Shown here: one piece after another, positions 31,640 to 41,243 of the stretch
Layout: each line of letters begins with the position of its first letter
How positions within the stretch are numbered: the stretch's first letter is position 1
From: Chara braunii
Lineage: Eukaryota; Streptophyta; Charophyceae; Charales; Characeae
Direction of reading: 5' to 3'
DNA length: 64,000 nt
Assembly: GCA_003427395.1 (NCBI GenBank)
Contig: BFEA01000065.1
Location: 3,711,294 to 3,775,293 of the forward strand
Notes under the pieces: model-generated
Database searches by the model: none
What the model was told of the DNA's origin: nothing
What the model saw: only the letters and a program-made list of their open reading frames with translations
Translations under genes and position numbers: made by a program

Positions 31640-32140
31640 ACAAAGTCCTACCAGAGCTAGAGATGCCGCAGAAAAAAATCAAAATTTAAGAATAAATAAA
31701 AAGAACAAGAAAATAAATCAAAAAATCAGAAAGGAGGTAAAGAGAAGAAGAGAATTCGAATTTTGAAGAAATAGGAAATTTAAATAAAAAGAAAGACAAA
31801 AACAAGAAAAACAGAAAAAAATCAAAGTTGGGGGGCGAAGAGGATGAAAAAGTGAAGGAAGAGATAAATAGGTGAGAAAGAGAAAAAGATGGAAGTGGAA
31901 GGTGGGGGGATGATGAGGTTGTAGTTGGGGGAGAGGAGGGTGAGAGAATAGCAGAGAAAGGGATGGGAAAGGTGGAGAGGAGTATAAGAGATTAGTAGAA
32001 GATGGTGAGTGGGGAGGGGAGGAGAGAAAGGATGGCAGAAGATGAGTGAAGAGGGAGGGAGGAGGAGAGAGGAGTGGTAGGGTTAGAAAAAGTGATTAGA
32101 CGGTGGAGGGGGGAGGAGAAAGAGAGGGGGCGGGGGAGTA
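31640..32140. repeat. Strongly purine-rich tract in chromovirus leader
   Basis: The plus strand is almost entirely A and G over about 500 bases (aaga, ggag, gagaag repeats), so the element RNA leader would be pyrimidine-rich. No coding frame. Such tracts can form triplex DNA and slow polymerases. Confidence 0.7.
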
Positions 32141-32274
32141 GGTTAGTTGGGAGTGATGATACCAAGCTCTTGGTTGGCCAAGAGCAACAAGATCACCAAG
32201 GTCCACTGTATCTTGACCTTCACGATGCTGGCAGCCTACTGCTGCAACAAAAATGATGTCGGAGTAATCAAGGG

Positions 32275-32450
32275 TTGGCTGAGATCTTGATCAGCCGCCC
32301 TGGTTGGCTGACGCGCAGCCCCCTAGCCAAGGGGGGTCTTCACTGCTGCCAGACTGCTGGTGCAGCAGTACAAAAAAATAATGGGCGGCATCTTCAGCAG
32401 CAGCTGGGTGTGCTGAGATCTTGATCACCTACCCAGATTGGCCTGTACTG
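32275..32450. repeat. Two-copy direct repeat, 134-bp spacing, near 5' LTR
   Basis: gctgagatcttgatca occurs at 32278 and 32412, followed by related cc...ggttggc / cc...gattggc sequence. Confidence 0.7.
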
Positions 32451-32705
32451 CGGGGGTCTTCAGCTCCACAACAAACTGTGCGCAGGTAGCAGCAGTGTGG
32501 GCACGTGGCGCGTCCGTGTGTGGCGGCCTAGTAATCACAGTCTCTCTTTTCTCGCCACGTGTCACTTCTTTCCTGCTGCACCTTTTGTCACGTTTTCGTG
32601 CAGTTTTTCGCTGGGAACGCCCGAAAAACAGCCAAAAAACTCGGTGTAGGGTTTTGCAGTATTTCCTGCTATGTGGTGTGGTGGGTGGGAGCGGGGAACG
32701 TTCCT

Positions 32706-32717
32706 GCTCCGATACCA
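32706..32717 (-). other. Primer-binding site, tRNA-iMet type
   Basis: On the element strand TGGTATCGGAGC begins one base after the 5' LTR. It differs by one base from TGGTATCAGAGC, the initiator-methionine tRNA primer site common in plant LTR elements. The identical 12-mer is used by the second LTR element at 41078-41089. Confidence 0.9.
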
Positions 32718-32718
32718 G

Positions 32719-32995
32719 TGTGGCGGACCCACCGGGTGAGGTGCTCCGCCTGGGATAGAGATGGAGATGGAGAATGAGGGTGGAGCAAGATGGCACAACG
32801 CAGCTCCCACGCAGACTCCAACGCATGTACTCCAAACTGTGCGAATGTAGAATGACCCAAAGTACAGATTCTGGCTGGGGTATACCCGAGCGGACTGAGT
32901 GGACTGGACTGGACTGGCTGGTACCGACAGGGGTACCGGCCTGGACTAAACTACCCCGAATACAACACAGGCCTGCCAACCAGAGGTCCGCTACA
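32719..32995 (-). repeat. Chromovirus 5' LTR (277 bp)
   Basis: On the element strand it starts TGTAGCGGACC and ends GGTCCGCCACA. It is homologous to 22790-23097. An obvious TATA box was not found by eye. Confidence 0.9.
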
Positions 32996-33217
32996 CACAG
33001 CCTCTCTTGAAACTCGGGGCTTTCAAGAGCTGTCAGAGTCAGAGTGGCAGTCGCTTGAAACCCCCTTTCAAGAGGGGCTGCTCTTGAACGGTTCGAAACC
33101 CCAGCCTGAGCCTGCAACTCGTGCATTTTCAAGTGTCCTCGGCTGAACCCTTGAGGGACTATCGATTTTCATTTTCAAGAGTTGTCAGGCCATTATCCTG
33201 ACTGACAGCAATTCGGG

Positions 33218-33253
<36 letters not shown>

Positions 33254-33418
33254 AGCCTCAGGTTATAAGTTGCTTACAGGTTTGTGGATTTCGGGTCCCG
33301 AGAGGGTCGCGTAAAAAGCGAAGCTGGGTAAGGCTCCCAGATAGAAAGTACTCCGGGCAGACTGTGAGGACCCCGGCCTCAGGCTCAGCCTTTTAATCTT
33401 AAGCCTTGGGCACTGGGC

Positions 33419-33479
<61 letters not shown>

Positions 33480-33835
33480 CAGTAGGACTGTCCTGTCCTT
33501 TTGCAGTCTTTGTCTTAAGCACCATGATCGCCCTTTCTGGAGTGCTTGCTGTGTTGCGAGGGGCCAAAAACTCTAGAAAATGAAACTCTTGAAACCGTCT
33601 GACAGTTCTTGAAACATTCCCCCATTTCAAGAGTGGTGGGGCCTTCCCTTGGTGCACCTTCCCACTAACCAAATAATGAGGTGCTAATGTAGCCTACAGG
33701 CAGCACATCACGTGAACATCCTGGGAAAGAGTCCAATGTACCCAGGCCCAATTCCCACATGGCCCTATTGTTCTCTTTGTGGCCCCTAGCCTTGTAGATA
33801 CAGTCAGAAATTGAGCATTTGGGTAGACCAACAGG

Positions 33836-34032
33836 CCTAGCTCAGTCGATGCACCCACTGGTTCCCCCAAGAATATATAGGGGCTCGTTTTCCTTGAAAA
33901 AAAAATAAAATAATAAAAATAAAAAATGAATGGAATACAGACCCAAGTTCCAATCCAGATGCAATCAGATGACCAGAATAAGATCATTCTGAATTACCTG
34001 GGGCCGGTCAGTTCAATGATATCATTAAAAAA
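33836..34032 (+). mobile_element. SINE copy 2, with an A-rich internal insertion
   Basis: An A-box-like tagctcagtcgatgca at about 33839 is separated from the B-box-like region (caagttccaatcc, about 33946) by extra sequence including an A-rich run at 33896-33928. The 3' half (gaattacctggggccggtcagttcaatg) matches the SINE family, followed by an A-tail. The anticodon-arm region (aatacagac) is retained. Confidence 0.65.
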
Positions 34033-34137
34033 AAGGAAACAAAAAAAGAAGACAAAAAAAGAAAAAAAAGAATTGGGTACTGAAATGGGGCGACTTCCTG
34101 GCGGGGAGAGTAGGAGTGGCACCTGGTAGAAGGGACG

Positions 34138-34197
34138 CTAGATACAGCTATAATTCAGTCTAGATAGAGTTCTAATTCAGTCTAGATACAGCTGTAA
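34138..34197. repeat. Short direct repeats (attcagtctagata)
   Basis: Three ctagata-containing units (ctagatacagct, ctagatagagtt, ctagatacagct) are spaced about 26 bp apart. Confidence 0.75.
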
Positions 34198-34246
34198 CAA
34201 CCAGGCGAGCTCTATAAGCCTAAGGTGAACTTGAAGACCGTAGTTT

Positions 34247-34345
34247 AGCATCATGGTTTTGTCTAGGTTGAAAGGAAAGCTGGACCCGTTTCAGCATCAT
34301 GGTTTTCTCTCGGTTGATGGGAAAGCTGGACCCGTTTCCAGCACA
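34247..34345 (+). repeat. Two-copy tandem repeat, 46-bp unit, with LINE-tail-like hairpin
   Basis: agcatcatggttttgtctag at 34247 and its near copy at 34293 each lead into ggaaagctggacccgtttc. The second ends ccagcac, giving the gctgga...tccagc hairpin found at LINE 3' ends. It may be derived from a LINE tail. Confidence 0.6.
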
Positions 34346-34439
34346 AGCCAAAGCCGGGGTAAGGGCCCGGTACCGCTGGGGCCCTTTTTTGCAATGAAAA
34401 AAAAGCAGGAAAGAAAAGAGAGAGATGGGCAGAAATGAG

Positions 34440-35020
34440 GTCCCATAATAATACCCAATTTCTTCCTTGTTTATGAGCCCCTATCATGCGGTGGCCAAAT
34501 CCCACATCCCCCGAATTCAGCTGAAACAAGGAGTCCAGGGTCCACGTCTGTCCCTCTTCCGGAATTCGGCCAAAAAGCCCAACACAAAGGCACCGAGTCC
34601 TACTAGCATTGCTAGCATTGCTCCTGTTCCGGTAATGGGGACCTCCCTGTTGTGTGACAGTGGTTGCCACCACCGATTTCTGTGGATTGTAGGGCAAGGC
34701 CATTCTCTTCATTTTGAAGTTTACGACGTTGGTTTATTGAGGCAGGTGGTGAAGTTAGTGCATCCCCATTGGCTGCACATTTTCGCCTTCTTTCGTCTAA
34801 GGTGGTCTGTGAGAGTCCCATTTCTCTGGGGTGGTGTACATCAAGCTAGAGAGGGGGACCACCACCAGTCCCATTTCAGATACAGCAGTGATGAACCAGA
34901 AACAAAAAGGAAGAAAAAGTTTTGAGTAAATACCTTCCACATGTCGAGGCTAGAGTTACGGCGGTAGCAAAACCGTGCATCACCAGATGGCCACGGTCTG
35001 TCAAGAAAGGAAAGCCTTTA
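34440..35020. other. Unassigned stretch
   Basis: No recognisable domain, repeat or RNA feature by eye. Confidence 0.4.
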
Positions 35021-35025
35021 CCATT

Positions 35026-35147
35026 GGGCCTCCCTGCACTGCTCTCCAAAGGTGGTATTCGACAATGAACTTTCCGCAAGAACATGGAAAGATACACTTC
35101 CATATGTTTTGTCTTTGTGAATGTGGAGCTCACTGCAGCTGGGGCCC
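35026..35147. mobile_element. MITE family H1, copy 3 (122 bp, TSD ATT)
   Basis: It begins GGGCCTCCCTGCACTGCTC and ends with the inverted counterpart (cactgcagctggggccc). The core contains ctttccgcaagaacatgg. ATT flanks both sides (35023-35025, 35148-35150). It has the same length as the copy at 20436. Confidence 0.88.
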
Positions 35148-35420
35148 ATTGATTCATACCCATACTCGGCGATGACGGGGGCAGCTTCCTCTGCGTTATT
35201 TTTTTTTATAGTTACTCCATGTGGAAGAACTGTAAGTGCACTACACAGCTGGAATGGAATGTTCTTTTGCCCCACCGAGAAAATAAGGCCGCACAAACCC
35301 ACCCTCCGCCAGCCGTTGCAATGTGCCGCGTAGTTCTGAAGAGAGGAACAGGACCGCAGCTAGTGGGACTTGACCCCCGGGGTCCAAACCCTTCCACCCG
35401 CTTCTGGCGAAACGAGGAAC

Positions 35421-35520
35421 CTGTTGAAATACAGATACCGACAGATGACCTGAAATTCTGATTTACCTGGGGTCGGTCCTTTCAATGATGATATCTGAAG
35501 GCCGTCCCCTTTGGAAAAAG
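35421..35520 (+). mobile_element. SINE copy 3, 3' part only
   Basis: It starts ctgttgaaatacagat and runs through gatttacctggggtcggtc to the family end gatatctgaaggccgtc. The 5' tRNA-like half with the A box is missing. Confidence 0.65.
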
Positions 35521-35921
35521 GAAGAGGGGGGGGAGGGGGGCACGGGACTTGAGGAGCCTCAGAGTCTGTAGCGTGCGCCATCTACATGAAAGTCGTCTCC
35601 TTTTTAGCGCTAATTGAGCCTAATTGTGTTATCCTAACTCATTATCTGCAGGATCATCTTGTATCGCGGCCCTGTTCGTGGAGGTTGCTCCCATCACCTC
35701 CACAAATAGGCCGCTCACAGATGACTCCCAAAAAAAAAAGGAAAAAAAGAACTGCAGGATCATCCCGAACCCCAAAAGGAAGTACCGCGCTAATTACCAA
35801 TTGCTCTGATGGCTGATGTTTCCTGACAAGTCATCTGACAAGTCAGTTTTGTCAGGTGGCTCATGCTTTGTCTGCAAGGTCACTCACCTCCTCCTCTTTG
35901 ATTGTCCAAATACAATCGTGG

Positions 35922-36100
35922 CAGAAGGTGGCACGGTACATTCATGACCAATTGAGCCTTGCCACAGGGCAGAAGGAATGAAAAACAAAAGTTGAGTGCA
36001 TCTGCTTGCGCCCACAGAAGGTGGCAAGATACATTCATTATTACCGTTCATAATAATGGATGAATATTCCCAGTGTATGTGGCAAGATACACTCTTTTTT
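35922..36100. repeat. Repeated gtggcaagatacattc motif with hairpin
   Basis: Three copies lie near 35928, 36021 and 36079. The last two flank an attcattatta / taataatggatgaat inverted repeat (about 36034-36066). Confidence 0.65.
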
Positions 36101-36211
36101 CTCTGGTTTTGCGTTAAACTTTTGACATGAGACCAATTAATTAACCAACCCTTGATGATTTATAAGAGATGAACTCAATGCGAGGAGGCGAAAACGATCC
36201 TCACAGGGCGA

Positions 36212-36236
36212 GGGCGTGGGCGTGGGCGTGGGCGTG
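36212..36236. repeat. Microsatellite (GGGCGT)n
   Basis: Four tandem hexamers. Confidence 0.9.
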
Positions 36237-36303
36237 GACACACACGCTTACCTTTCCTCGTGGGGAGCTGCACTTGCTGGAAACCGGGTCCAACGTCCCA
36301 ATT

Positions 36304-36503
36304 GAAATGGATGAGGCCCTCTCAAGAGATTTATGTTAAGACATTCCTTTTTGAGCAAGATCCACATAAGCTAAACCGGCTGACGCTGCCGGGATAACTC
36401 CGGGTTGAAAATTGTGAGGTCCCCGGCCTCGAGCTGTTATATTTGGAATATGAATTCGGCACTTAAAAAAAAAAGAAAAAAAAAAAAGGAAATGGATGAG
36501 GCC
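36304..36503 (+). mobile_element. Short retroposed LINE tail (170 bp) with 15-bp TSD
   Basis: The insert 36319-36488 contains the LINE 3' tail block (ctaaaccggctgacgctg, aactccgggttga, the gaggtccccggcctc hairpin) and an A-rich tail. It is bracketed by a perfect 15-bp direct repeat, gaaatggatgaggcc, at 36304-36318 and 36489-36503. It is a heavily 5'-truncated LINE copy or a short non-autonomous element mobilised by the LINEs. Confidence 0.85.
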
Positions 36504-36646
36504 AGCGTCCCGATTTTAAGCAAGTGAGATTGTATGATAACGTGATGCGCAATTCCTTAAACCACTACCGTAGTACGTTTCCCAGACATTTTCCTCCATC
36601 GTGGCCATGGCCATGTACGCGCTGCGACTTTCAGGACACAGGGCCT

Positions 36647-36676
36647 ACTGCAGCTAAATGGCCATTTAGCTGCAGT
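36647..36676. repeat. Perfect 30-bp palindrome
   Basis: The sequence from 36647 to 36676 equals its own reverse complement, centred on tggcca. With small bulges the pairing extends a few bases outward (gcct/aggc). Confidence 0.95.
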
Positions 36677-37082
36677 GGCAGGCAAAAACGAAAACGCGCC
36701 CGTTCATTTTTTTGGGCGTGCAGGGCATTTCTAGGCTCGGCGAAAGAAGGGTCAGAAGAACTGGTGGTTTAACTGTTATTTTTTTTGCTCTTAAAAAAAG
36801 AAACAAAATCGGAAAATGCTGAAATAGATTCTTGGAGATCCACAAGTGTTGGGAACCGGGCCCAGCATCCCTCATGAAAATATATATAGAGATTCGAGAA
36901 CTTTTTTTGATGTACAGGGGCATAGCTTCAAGAAATGAAAAGACATTCTAAAAAAAAAAAAAAAAGAAATTAAAAGACACATAGAATCTGAGTACTCGTT
37001 TCTTTTCTGCATAATATTTCAAGTATGAGGCAGTCCTGTTTTTGGGCTTGGCGGGTGATGTCTCGCCTCCAAACCGGGCTGC

Positions 37083-37160
37083 GGAATCTTTGTTATGGAC
37101 GCCAGGCCCGATTCCTGGCTTTGTAATATAAGGGACACCGGGCCCGGTTCCCGGATTTAC
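37083..37160 (+). repeat. LINE-tail-like ggac(g/a)cc.ggcccgg motifs
   Basis: Two plus-strand copies of the LINE 3' tail hairpin motif (ggacgccaggcccgattcc and ggacaccgggcccggttcc) lie about 43 bp apart, just left of the LINE-D 3' end. They are probably remnants of earlier retroposed tails. Confidence 0.5.
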
Positions 37161-37165
37161 AGAAA

Positions 37166-37177
37166 TACAGGTTACAA
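37166..37177. repeat. LINE-D target-site duplication, left (12 bp)
   Basis: tacaggttacaa here is repeated exactly at 59715-59726. On this side it abuts the poly(T) that marks the minus-strand LINE 3' end. Confidence 0.85.
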
Positions 37178-37399
37178 TTTTTCATTTTTTTTTTTTTTTA
37201 AATTTTTATATTTTTTTTGGAAAAGATCTAACTTTATACTGCAACGAAAACAGGGCCCGGGAACCCGGTACAAACATGCTGAGGTCCTTACTCAGCTTTA
37301 GGCTGCTGGAAACCATGTGCAGTGTCCCACCGAGAAGTTCTCTCAATCCTGAAAGTACACTGGACTCCTACTCTGGTCCAGCTATCTCCCCGGGAGTAA

Positions 37400-38551
37400 C
37401 TAGCCTTACCTACTCAGGGCAATGGCCCAGCCATCCAACTCCGGGTAGCTGCCCCATGGGCTTATTCCCTCTAGGCCGAGGGGTCAACCGTGGGCTGATT
37501 ATCAGTTTCCCTTCCTGCGAAACAGAAGCAAAATGGTCGCCAACTGCCCAGGTCGGCAGAAACCAGAACGGGCCTTTCCTCTGCCAATCCGCAATGATGA
37601 TCAGTCTAATCTGAAGGATAATGATCCCTTCCAATTCTTCTGAGTGGGTACTCTCGTCTCTGAAAAGTTTCTGATTTCGAGCCTGCCATATTGCCTTCAT
37701 GATAACACTTCTGCACACTAGCGCTATATATCCCCAACCGACTTCAAGAGGCTTGGTGGCATCCGGGCAACCAGACCGGATCGTCGAGTCAGTCCAAGGA
37801 AAGTCTGAGTTTCCAAGCGTGGGCCAGCACTTCCGCCACCATTGCCATATGATGAGGGAATGTGGGCAGGCTACCCACAAATGGTCAGTAGTCTCCCATG
37901 CCCAACCTCATCTGGGGCATAGCAGCGAGACTACCATGCCCTTTGAGGCAAGCCAGGCTGCAGACAAGACGGCCTGCATGGATTGGAGCCATAGCAACCT
38001 CATCTGTCTCCAAAATTTTAACAATTTGGCTCAAAATTCTAACAATTTGGCTTCTGTGACTCCATCTGCCGGGAGGTCTTCCCATCTCTTTAGGGCAGTG
38101 ACAACGGGGGTTTTAATCACTTGTTTCAGCTGGATGGCTCTACCTAACTTGGAGTTGTACTGACTTAAGGGGGTGAAGTCTCCTGTCTTGACCACATCAG
38201 GCCAACAATACAACAAAGGTTCAACTTTTAAGGAGGAAGCTGGCAGCCCTCCTGTAAAGGTTTCCTTTTCGTCGGATCCTACCGAGACCCGAACCCTTAC
38301 CTCCTCAAGGTCCTCGACAGTGACGACCACCTCTTCTCCCTTGCAGACCAGGCGGTCTTCAGTCTTGGAATTGGCTGGGCGCATCCAAATCTGTACTTTA
38401 GTGCCTGCTGGGGTCGGGGGGCCCCAGCACTTGCCAAAAGGTGGCAGGCCCAGAAGGGGCTATGAACAATATAGATCCGGGGGAGCTTCCTTCGTAACAT
38501 GTAATCGCCAGCCAATCCTTTGCTACATCATCCCAGACATCCTTGAGGCAG
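37400..38551 (-). pseudogene. LINE-D piece 4: ORF2 C-terminal region
   Basis: The minus-strand frame starts right after the GCAG target (CLKDVWDD, aligning with VKHLWDD of LINE-C), loses alignment over a deletion and resumes at FWQVLGPP. A second frame (38384-38031) ends QLKQVIKTPVVTALKRWEDL, equivalent to the region before the zinc module. A third (37880-37410) reads ARNQKLF and IALVCRSVIMKAIW, matching VALVCRGVVMQEIW of LINE-C. The 3' UTR follows with the gggacactgcacatggtttc tail hairpin at about 37305-37332. Broken by frameshifts. Confidence 0.8.
38548..38551. repeat. Target-site duplication GCAG, left, of the 13-kb LTR element
   Basis: GCAG precedes TGTGACGAAC and recurs at 51548-51551 after CGTCACA. 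Four bases alone is weak, but removal of the element plus one GCAG restores the LINE-D frame (G-L-L-C then L-K-D-V-W). Confidence 0.8.
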
Positions 38552-39345
38552 TGTGACGAACTAGCTTCTGTAATGCGCGACTTTCTGCGCGAAGTGCTAA
38601 GCGGGGTCCCACGTCGATTGGACGGGTTGATGGAAAATTGCATGTGTGTCCTTGCTTTCTTCGTTGTTTCTTCGTTCGCACACGAGCCCCTGATGACAGT
38701 TGGGGACAATTCGGGAATGCACGGGGAAAAGGGGGTGAAACTTGGTCGGATGGATGCGGAGTGCGCGCCGAGTGCGCGATTCATAAACGTTGACGTCCCT
38801 TCTTTTCTTTCGTTTCCCTTCGTTTAATTTTGTTTTGTCGAACTTTTGGGCGCGCAGACATCGCGCGGGAATTTCGGTGTCTCTTTTTGAATTTCCTTCT
38901 TGAATTTTCGTTTCGAATCTTGGTCGGAGCCATACGGCCTTCGGAAATTTGATTTTCTTTTTCGGACCTTTTCATCGGCAGGCTAGCTAGGAATTTAGGA
39001 ATTTTTTAATTTCTGTTTTTCTGGGGCGCTGCTTTGCGTGTTCGCGCGCTCATTCTTGCTGCTGCGCCAGGACCTTGATTGATTGGCGCCTTAATCCTTT
39101 TGCAACTGTAATTCTGGGCGCACACTTTTGTAACTGTATCTTTCTGTTTCTTGCTTCTTATTCTTCCCGCCTCGTTTCTTCCTCTCTCCCCTCCCTAGCT
39201 GGGTAGCTGCGTTTGCATGTTCGGATCGATGCGTGGAGTTGGGTACGTCCCCCACGCCGCGGCCTGACCGTGCAAACGTAAGCACTCCCTTTCTCCCATC
39301 TATCTACGTCCTTGTAATTCCGTGTTCTTCGCGCATGCATGCACG

Positions 39346-39353
39346 CTATAAAT
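39346..39353 (+). promoter_or_regulatory. TATA-box candidate in 5' LTR
   Basis: ctataaat, preceded by gcatgcatgcacg. The equivalent in the 3' LTR (ctataaat, 49865-49872) is conserved. It would place the RNA start about 30 bp downstream. A GT-AG-like donor (gaggtgagtg) lies about 145 bp further on in both LTRs. Confidence 0.5.
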
Positions 39354-40291
39354 TTCGGCTGCGCGATTAACCTTCTCTCTTAACAGTTGCTGGAAGCTCG
39401 GGGTTGCGCGATCGAGAGGGTCNNNNNNNNNNNNNNNNNNNNNNNNNNNNNNNNNNNNNNNNNNNNNNNNNNNNNNNNNNNNNNNNNNNNNNNNNNNAGA
39501 GGTGAGTGAAGTGGGAGTCGGGCGACCCGACGAGCTGGTGCCGAATGCGCGGGGTTGACGCGGGCCACGACAGACTGTGGGCGCGGAGCGAACCTGACGG
39601 GCGCAGGAGGACTAAGCGGGGTGACGGCTTCATGTGTTGGTGCGCGACGACGGACTGTCGGCATCGGAGAGAGAGAGAGGAGAGAGAGTTGAGGTTGAAG
39701 ATGGCCATGGATTTGCACTTTTCTTTTCGGTCCTTTCTTTATCTATGTATATAAATTTTGGTGTCGATTACGGGCAACTCGCCCTTGTCTTTGCGGCCAT
39801 ATACTCGTCCTATTGTTCGATTTGATTCTTTTTTTTTTTTTTTTCTGTATCGATGCTTTCTCCTTTTTCGTTCCTTCTCCGGAATCCTCTTTTGCAAATG
39901 ATGTATGGATGGTTCGCGCACCTTCGCATTTCCGTTTTTGATCGTTTCCTTTCGAACCCTCGTGCATAATGACTGAGAATGGGGATTGCATGCTGGCGTG
40001 ATCAGTAGAGTGTGTTGGCTTGTCGAATCTTACGGGTAGTCTGGAGCGCACCACCCGACGTGCCACATGGGCACCTGCAAGTGCGATCCGAATGGAGCGC
40101 GGCTTACATGTGTCCATACCACTCGGACCCGCCAATCGCGTCCTGGCTAACGCCCGTAGTCAGCCCATCACTGAAGTAGGAGTCGACGTCAACCGGGATC
40201 GGGTTACCCATCACGCGTAAGTGCGACTTGTTCGCATCGCTCTTACGCACTTACGAGCGGTGATCTCCCCGATTAACTTATCCCCCAAGGC

Positions 40292-40678
40292 GTGAGTGAT
40301 GAAAGAATGACGAGCTCGCGGAGTTCCGACGTATCTTGGAATTCCGAGGATTATGAGTCGTATTTCGGGTATCGGGAAATCTGGGAAGAAGAGCAACTCC
40401 GATTACGGGGAAATTTGAGAAACCCGGTGTTCCCCTGCCTCACGGAAAACGATAGATTTTGCGCTAGGGAATTCCATCTTGCCGTGCGAAGCGACCCACG
40501 GATACCCGACTACCCAAACACGTACAACACGCAGTATTTCATAACCCCCGGCTTCGTCCTTATCACCACTAATTTNAACACGCAGTATTTCATAACCCCC
40601 GGCTTCGTCCTTATCACCACTAATTTCCCGCCATACCACCTCCTCCTCCCCTATCATCAGCTTACAGTAGTACCGTGA
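40292..40678 (+). other. Open frame conserved in both LTRs
   Basis: A 128-codon frame starts MSDERMTSSRSSDVS and continues FGYREIWEEEQLRL. It is disturbed only by the single-N duplication at 40576. The 3' LTR has the same frame at 50766-51128. It has a more protein-like composition than most frames here, but I recognise no domain. Its presence twice follows from LTR identity and is not by itself evidence of selection. Confidence 0.3.
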
Positions 40679-41077
40679 AATTTCATAGCGCCTTATTGGC
40701 CCTCCACCCCGCGCAGAAGCTGCAGCCGACGTGCCCATACCCGAACCCCCAGAGCCTCGACATCTAGGCATAGTTCCCACCAACCCACGCCACGTGGCGG
40801 ACCCCGAAGGCGTGGGCCCCAAGGACCGCCTCGGTAGGCTCCGCAGAACTGGCGATCATGTCAGGATCGGACGGCCCCGCACAACCAGCGTGCAAGCCCG
40901 CGCCAGTAAATTTTCCCAGTGCTCTATTGCATCTCTGCCCCTGAACTCTGCCACAGAAGATCCCAGTTCCGACCTGGGACTTCAACCCCCACTTTCCCAA
41001 AAATCCTTGGCACACCCCTGTTCGCACTTCCAGGCCCCCATCCCACTCCGATCAAGAAGTCGCGTCGGGCGTAAGGT

Positions 41078-41089
41078 TGGTATCGGAGC
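41078..41089 (+). other. Primer-binding site, tRNA-iMet type
   Basis: TGGTATCGGAGC follows the 5' LTR directly. It is identical to the chromovirus primer site. Confidence 0.9.
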
Positions 41090-41243
41090 CCGACACGTGG
41101 CTAAGCGATAGGGTCTGTAGACTCAATATTGGCTAAGGCGAGGCGGTCTGGCTCCACGTAGGCGCCCTTCAGCTGGGGATACACGCCGACGTAGTCCGGT
41201 AGCTACACGAAGCCGAACGTCTGCCACAAGGCGAGCAGGCGCC

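Larger units (their letters stand above)
22790..32995 (-). mobile_element. Ty3/gypsy chromovirus, full-length but decayed
   Basis: Minus-strand order: 5' LTR (32995-32719), primer site, leader of about 1.7 kb, gag (30968-28857), protease, reverse transcriptase, RNase H, integrase with chromodomain (to 24593), about 1.5 kb of non-coding sequence including a 375-base assembly gap, then the 3' LTR (23097-22790). LTRs begin TGTAGCGGACC and end GGTCCGCCACA on the element strand, with inverted 11-bp termini. The CACAG duplication and the recoverable H2 target confirm both ends. Multiple frameshifts and stops mean it cannot encode its proteins as it stands. Confidence 0.93.
22721..33643. mobile_element. 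Family H2 element, copy 2, split by the chromovirus
   Basis: The left part 22721-22789 and the right part 33001-33643 align consecutively with H2 copy 1 (20414-20973). The left part ends in the cacag target sequence and the right part resumes with cctctcttgaaact. The right part also has A-runs at 33220-33250 and 33422-33478. The terminal inverted repeat is weaker than in copy 1 (ggacctcgccacatcactc versus a right end of gagtggtggggcc). Confidence 0.75.
38552..41077 (+). repeat. 5' LTR of the 13-kb element (about 2.5 kb)
   Basis: It is very long for a gypsy LTR. Homology with the 3' LTR begins at ggaatgcacg (38714) and includes a purine run, ggggaaaaggggg, directly before TGAAACTTGG (38736). 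That looks like a polypurine tract, so the LTR proper might start at 38736. A 75-base N gap (39423-39497) and a single N (40576) flanked by a 50-base duplicate lie inside. A 10-bp hairpin cgtaagtgcg / cgcacttacg lies at about 40216-40255. Confidence 0.85.

Noticed and set aside
40292-40678. A conserved LTR-encoded protein
   Set aside because: The frame is the same in both LTRs, but the LTRs are recent duplicates of each other, so conservation is automatic. Kept only as a low-confidence note.
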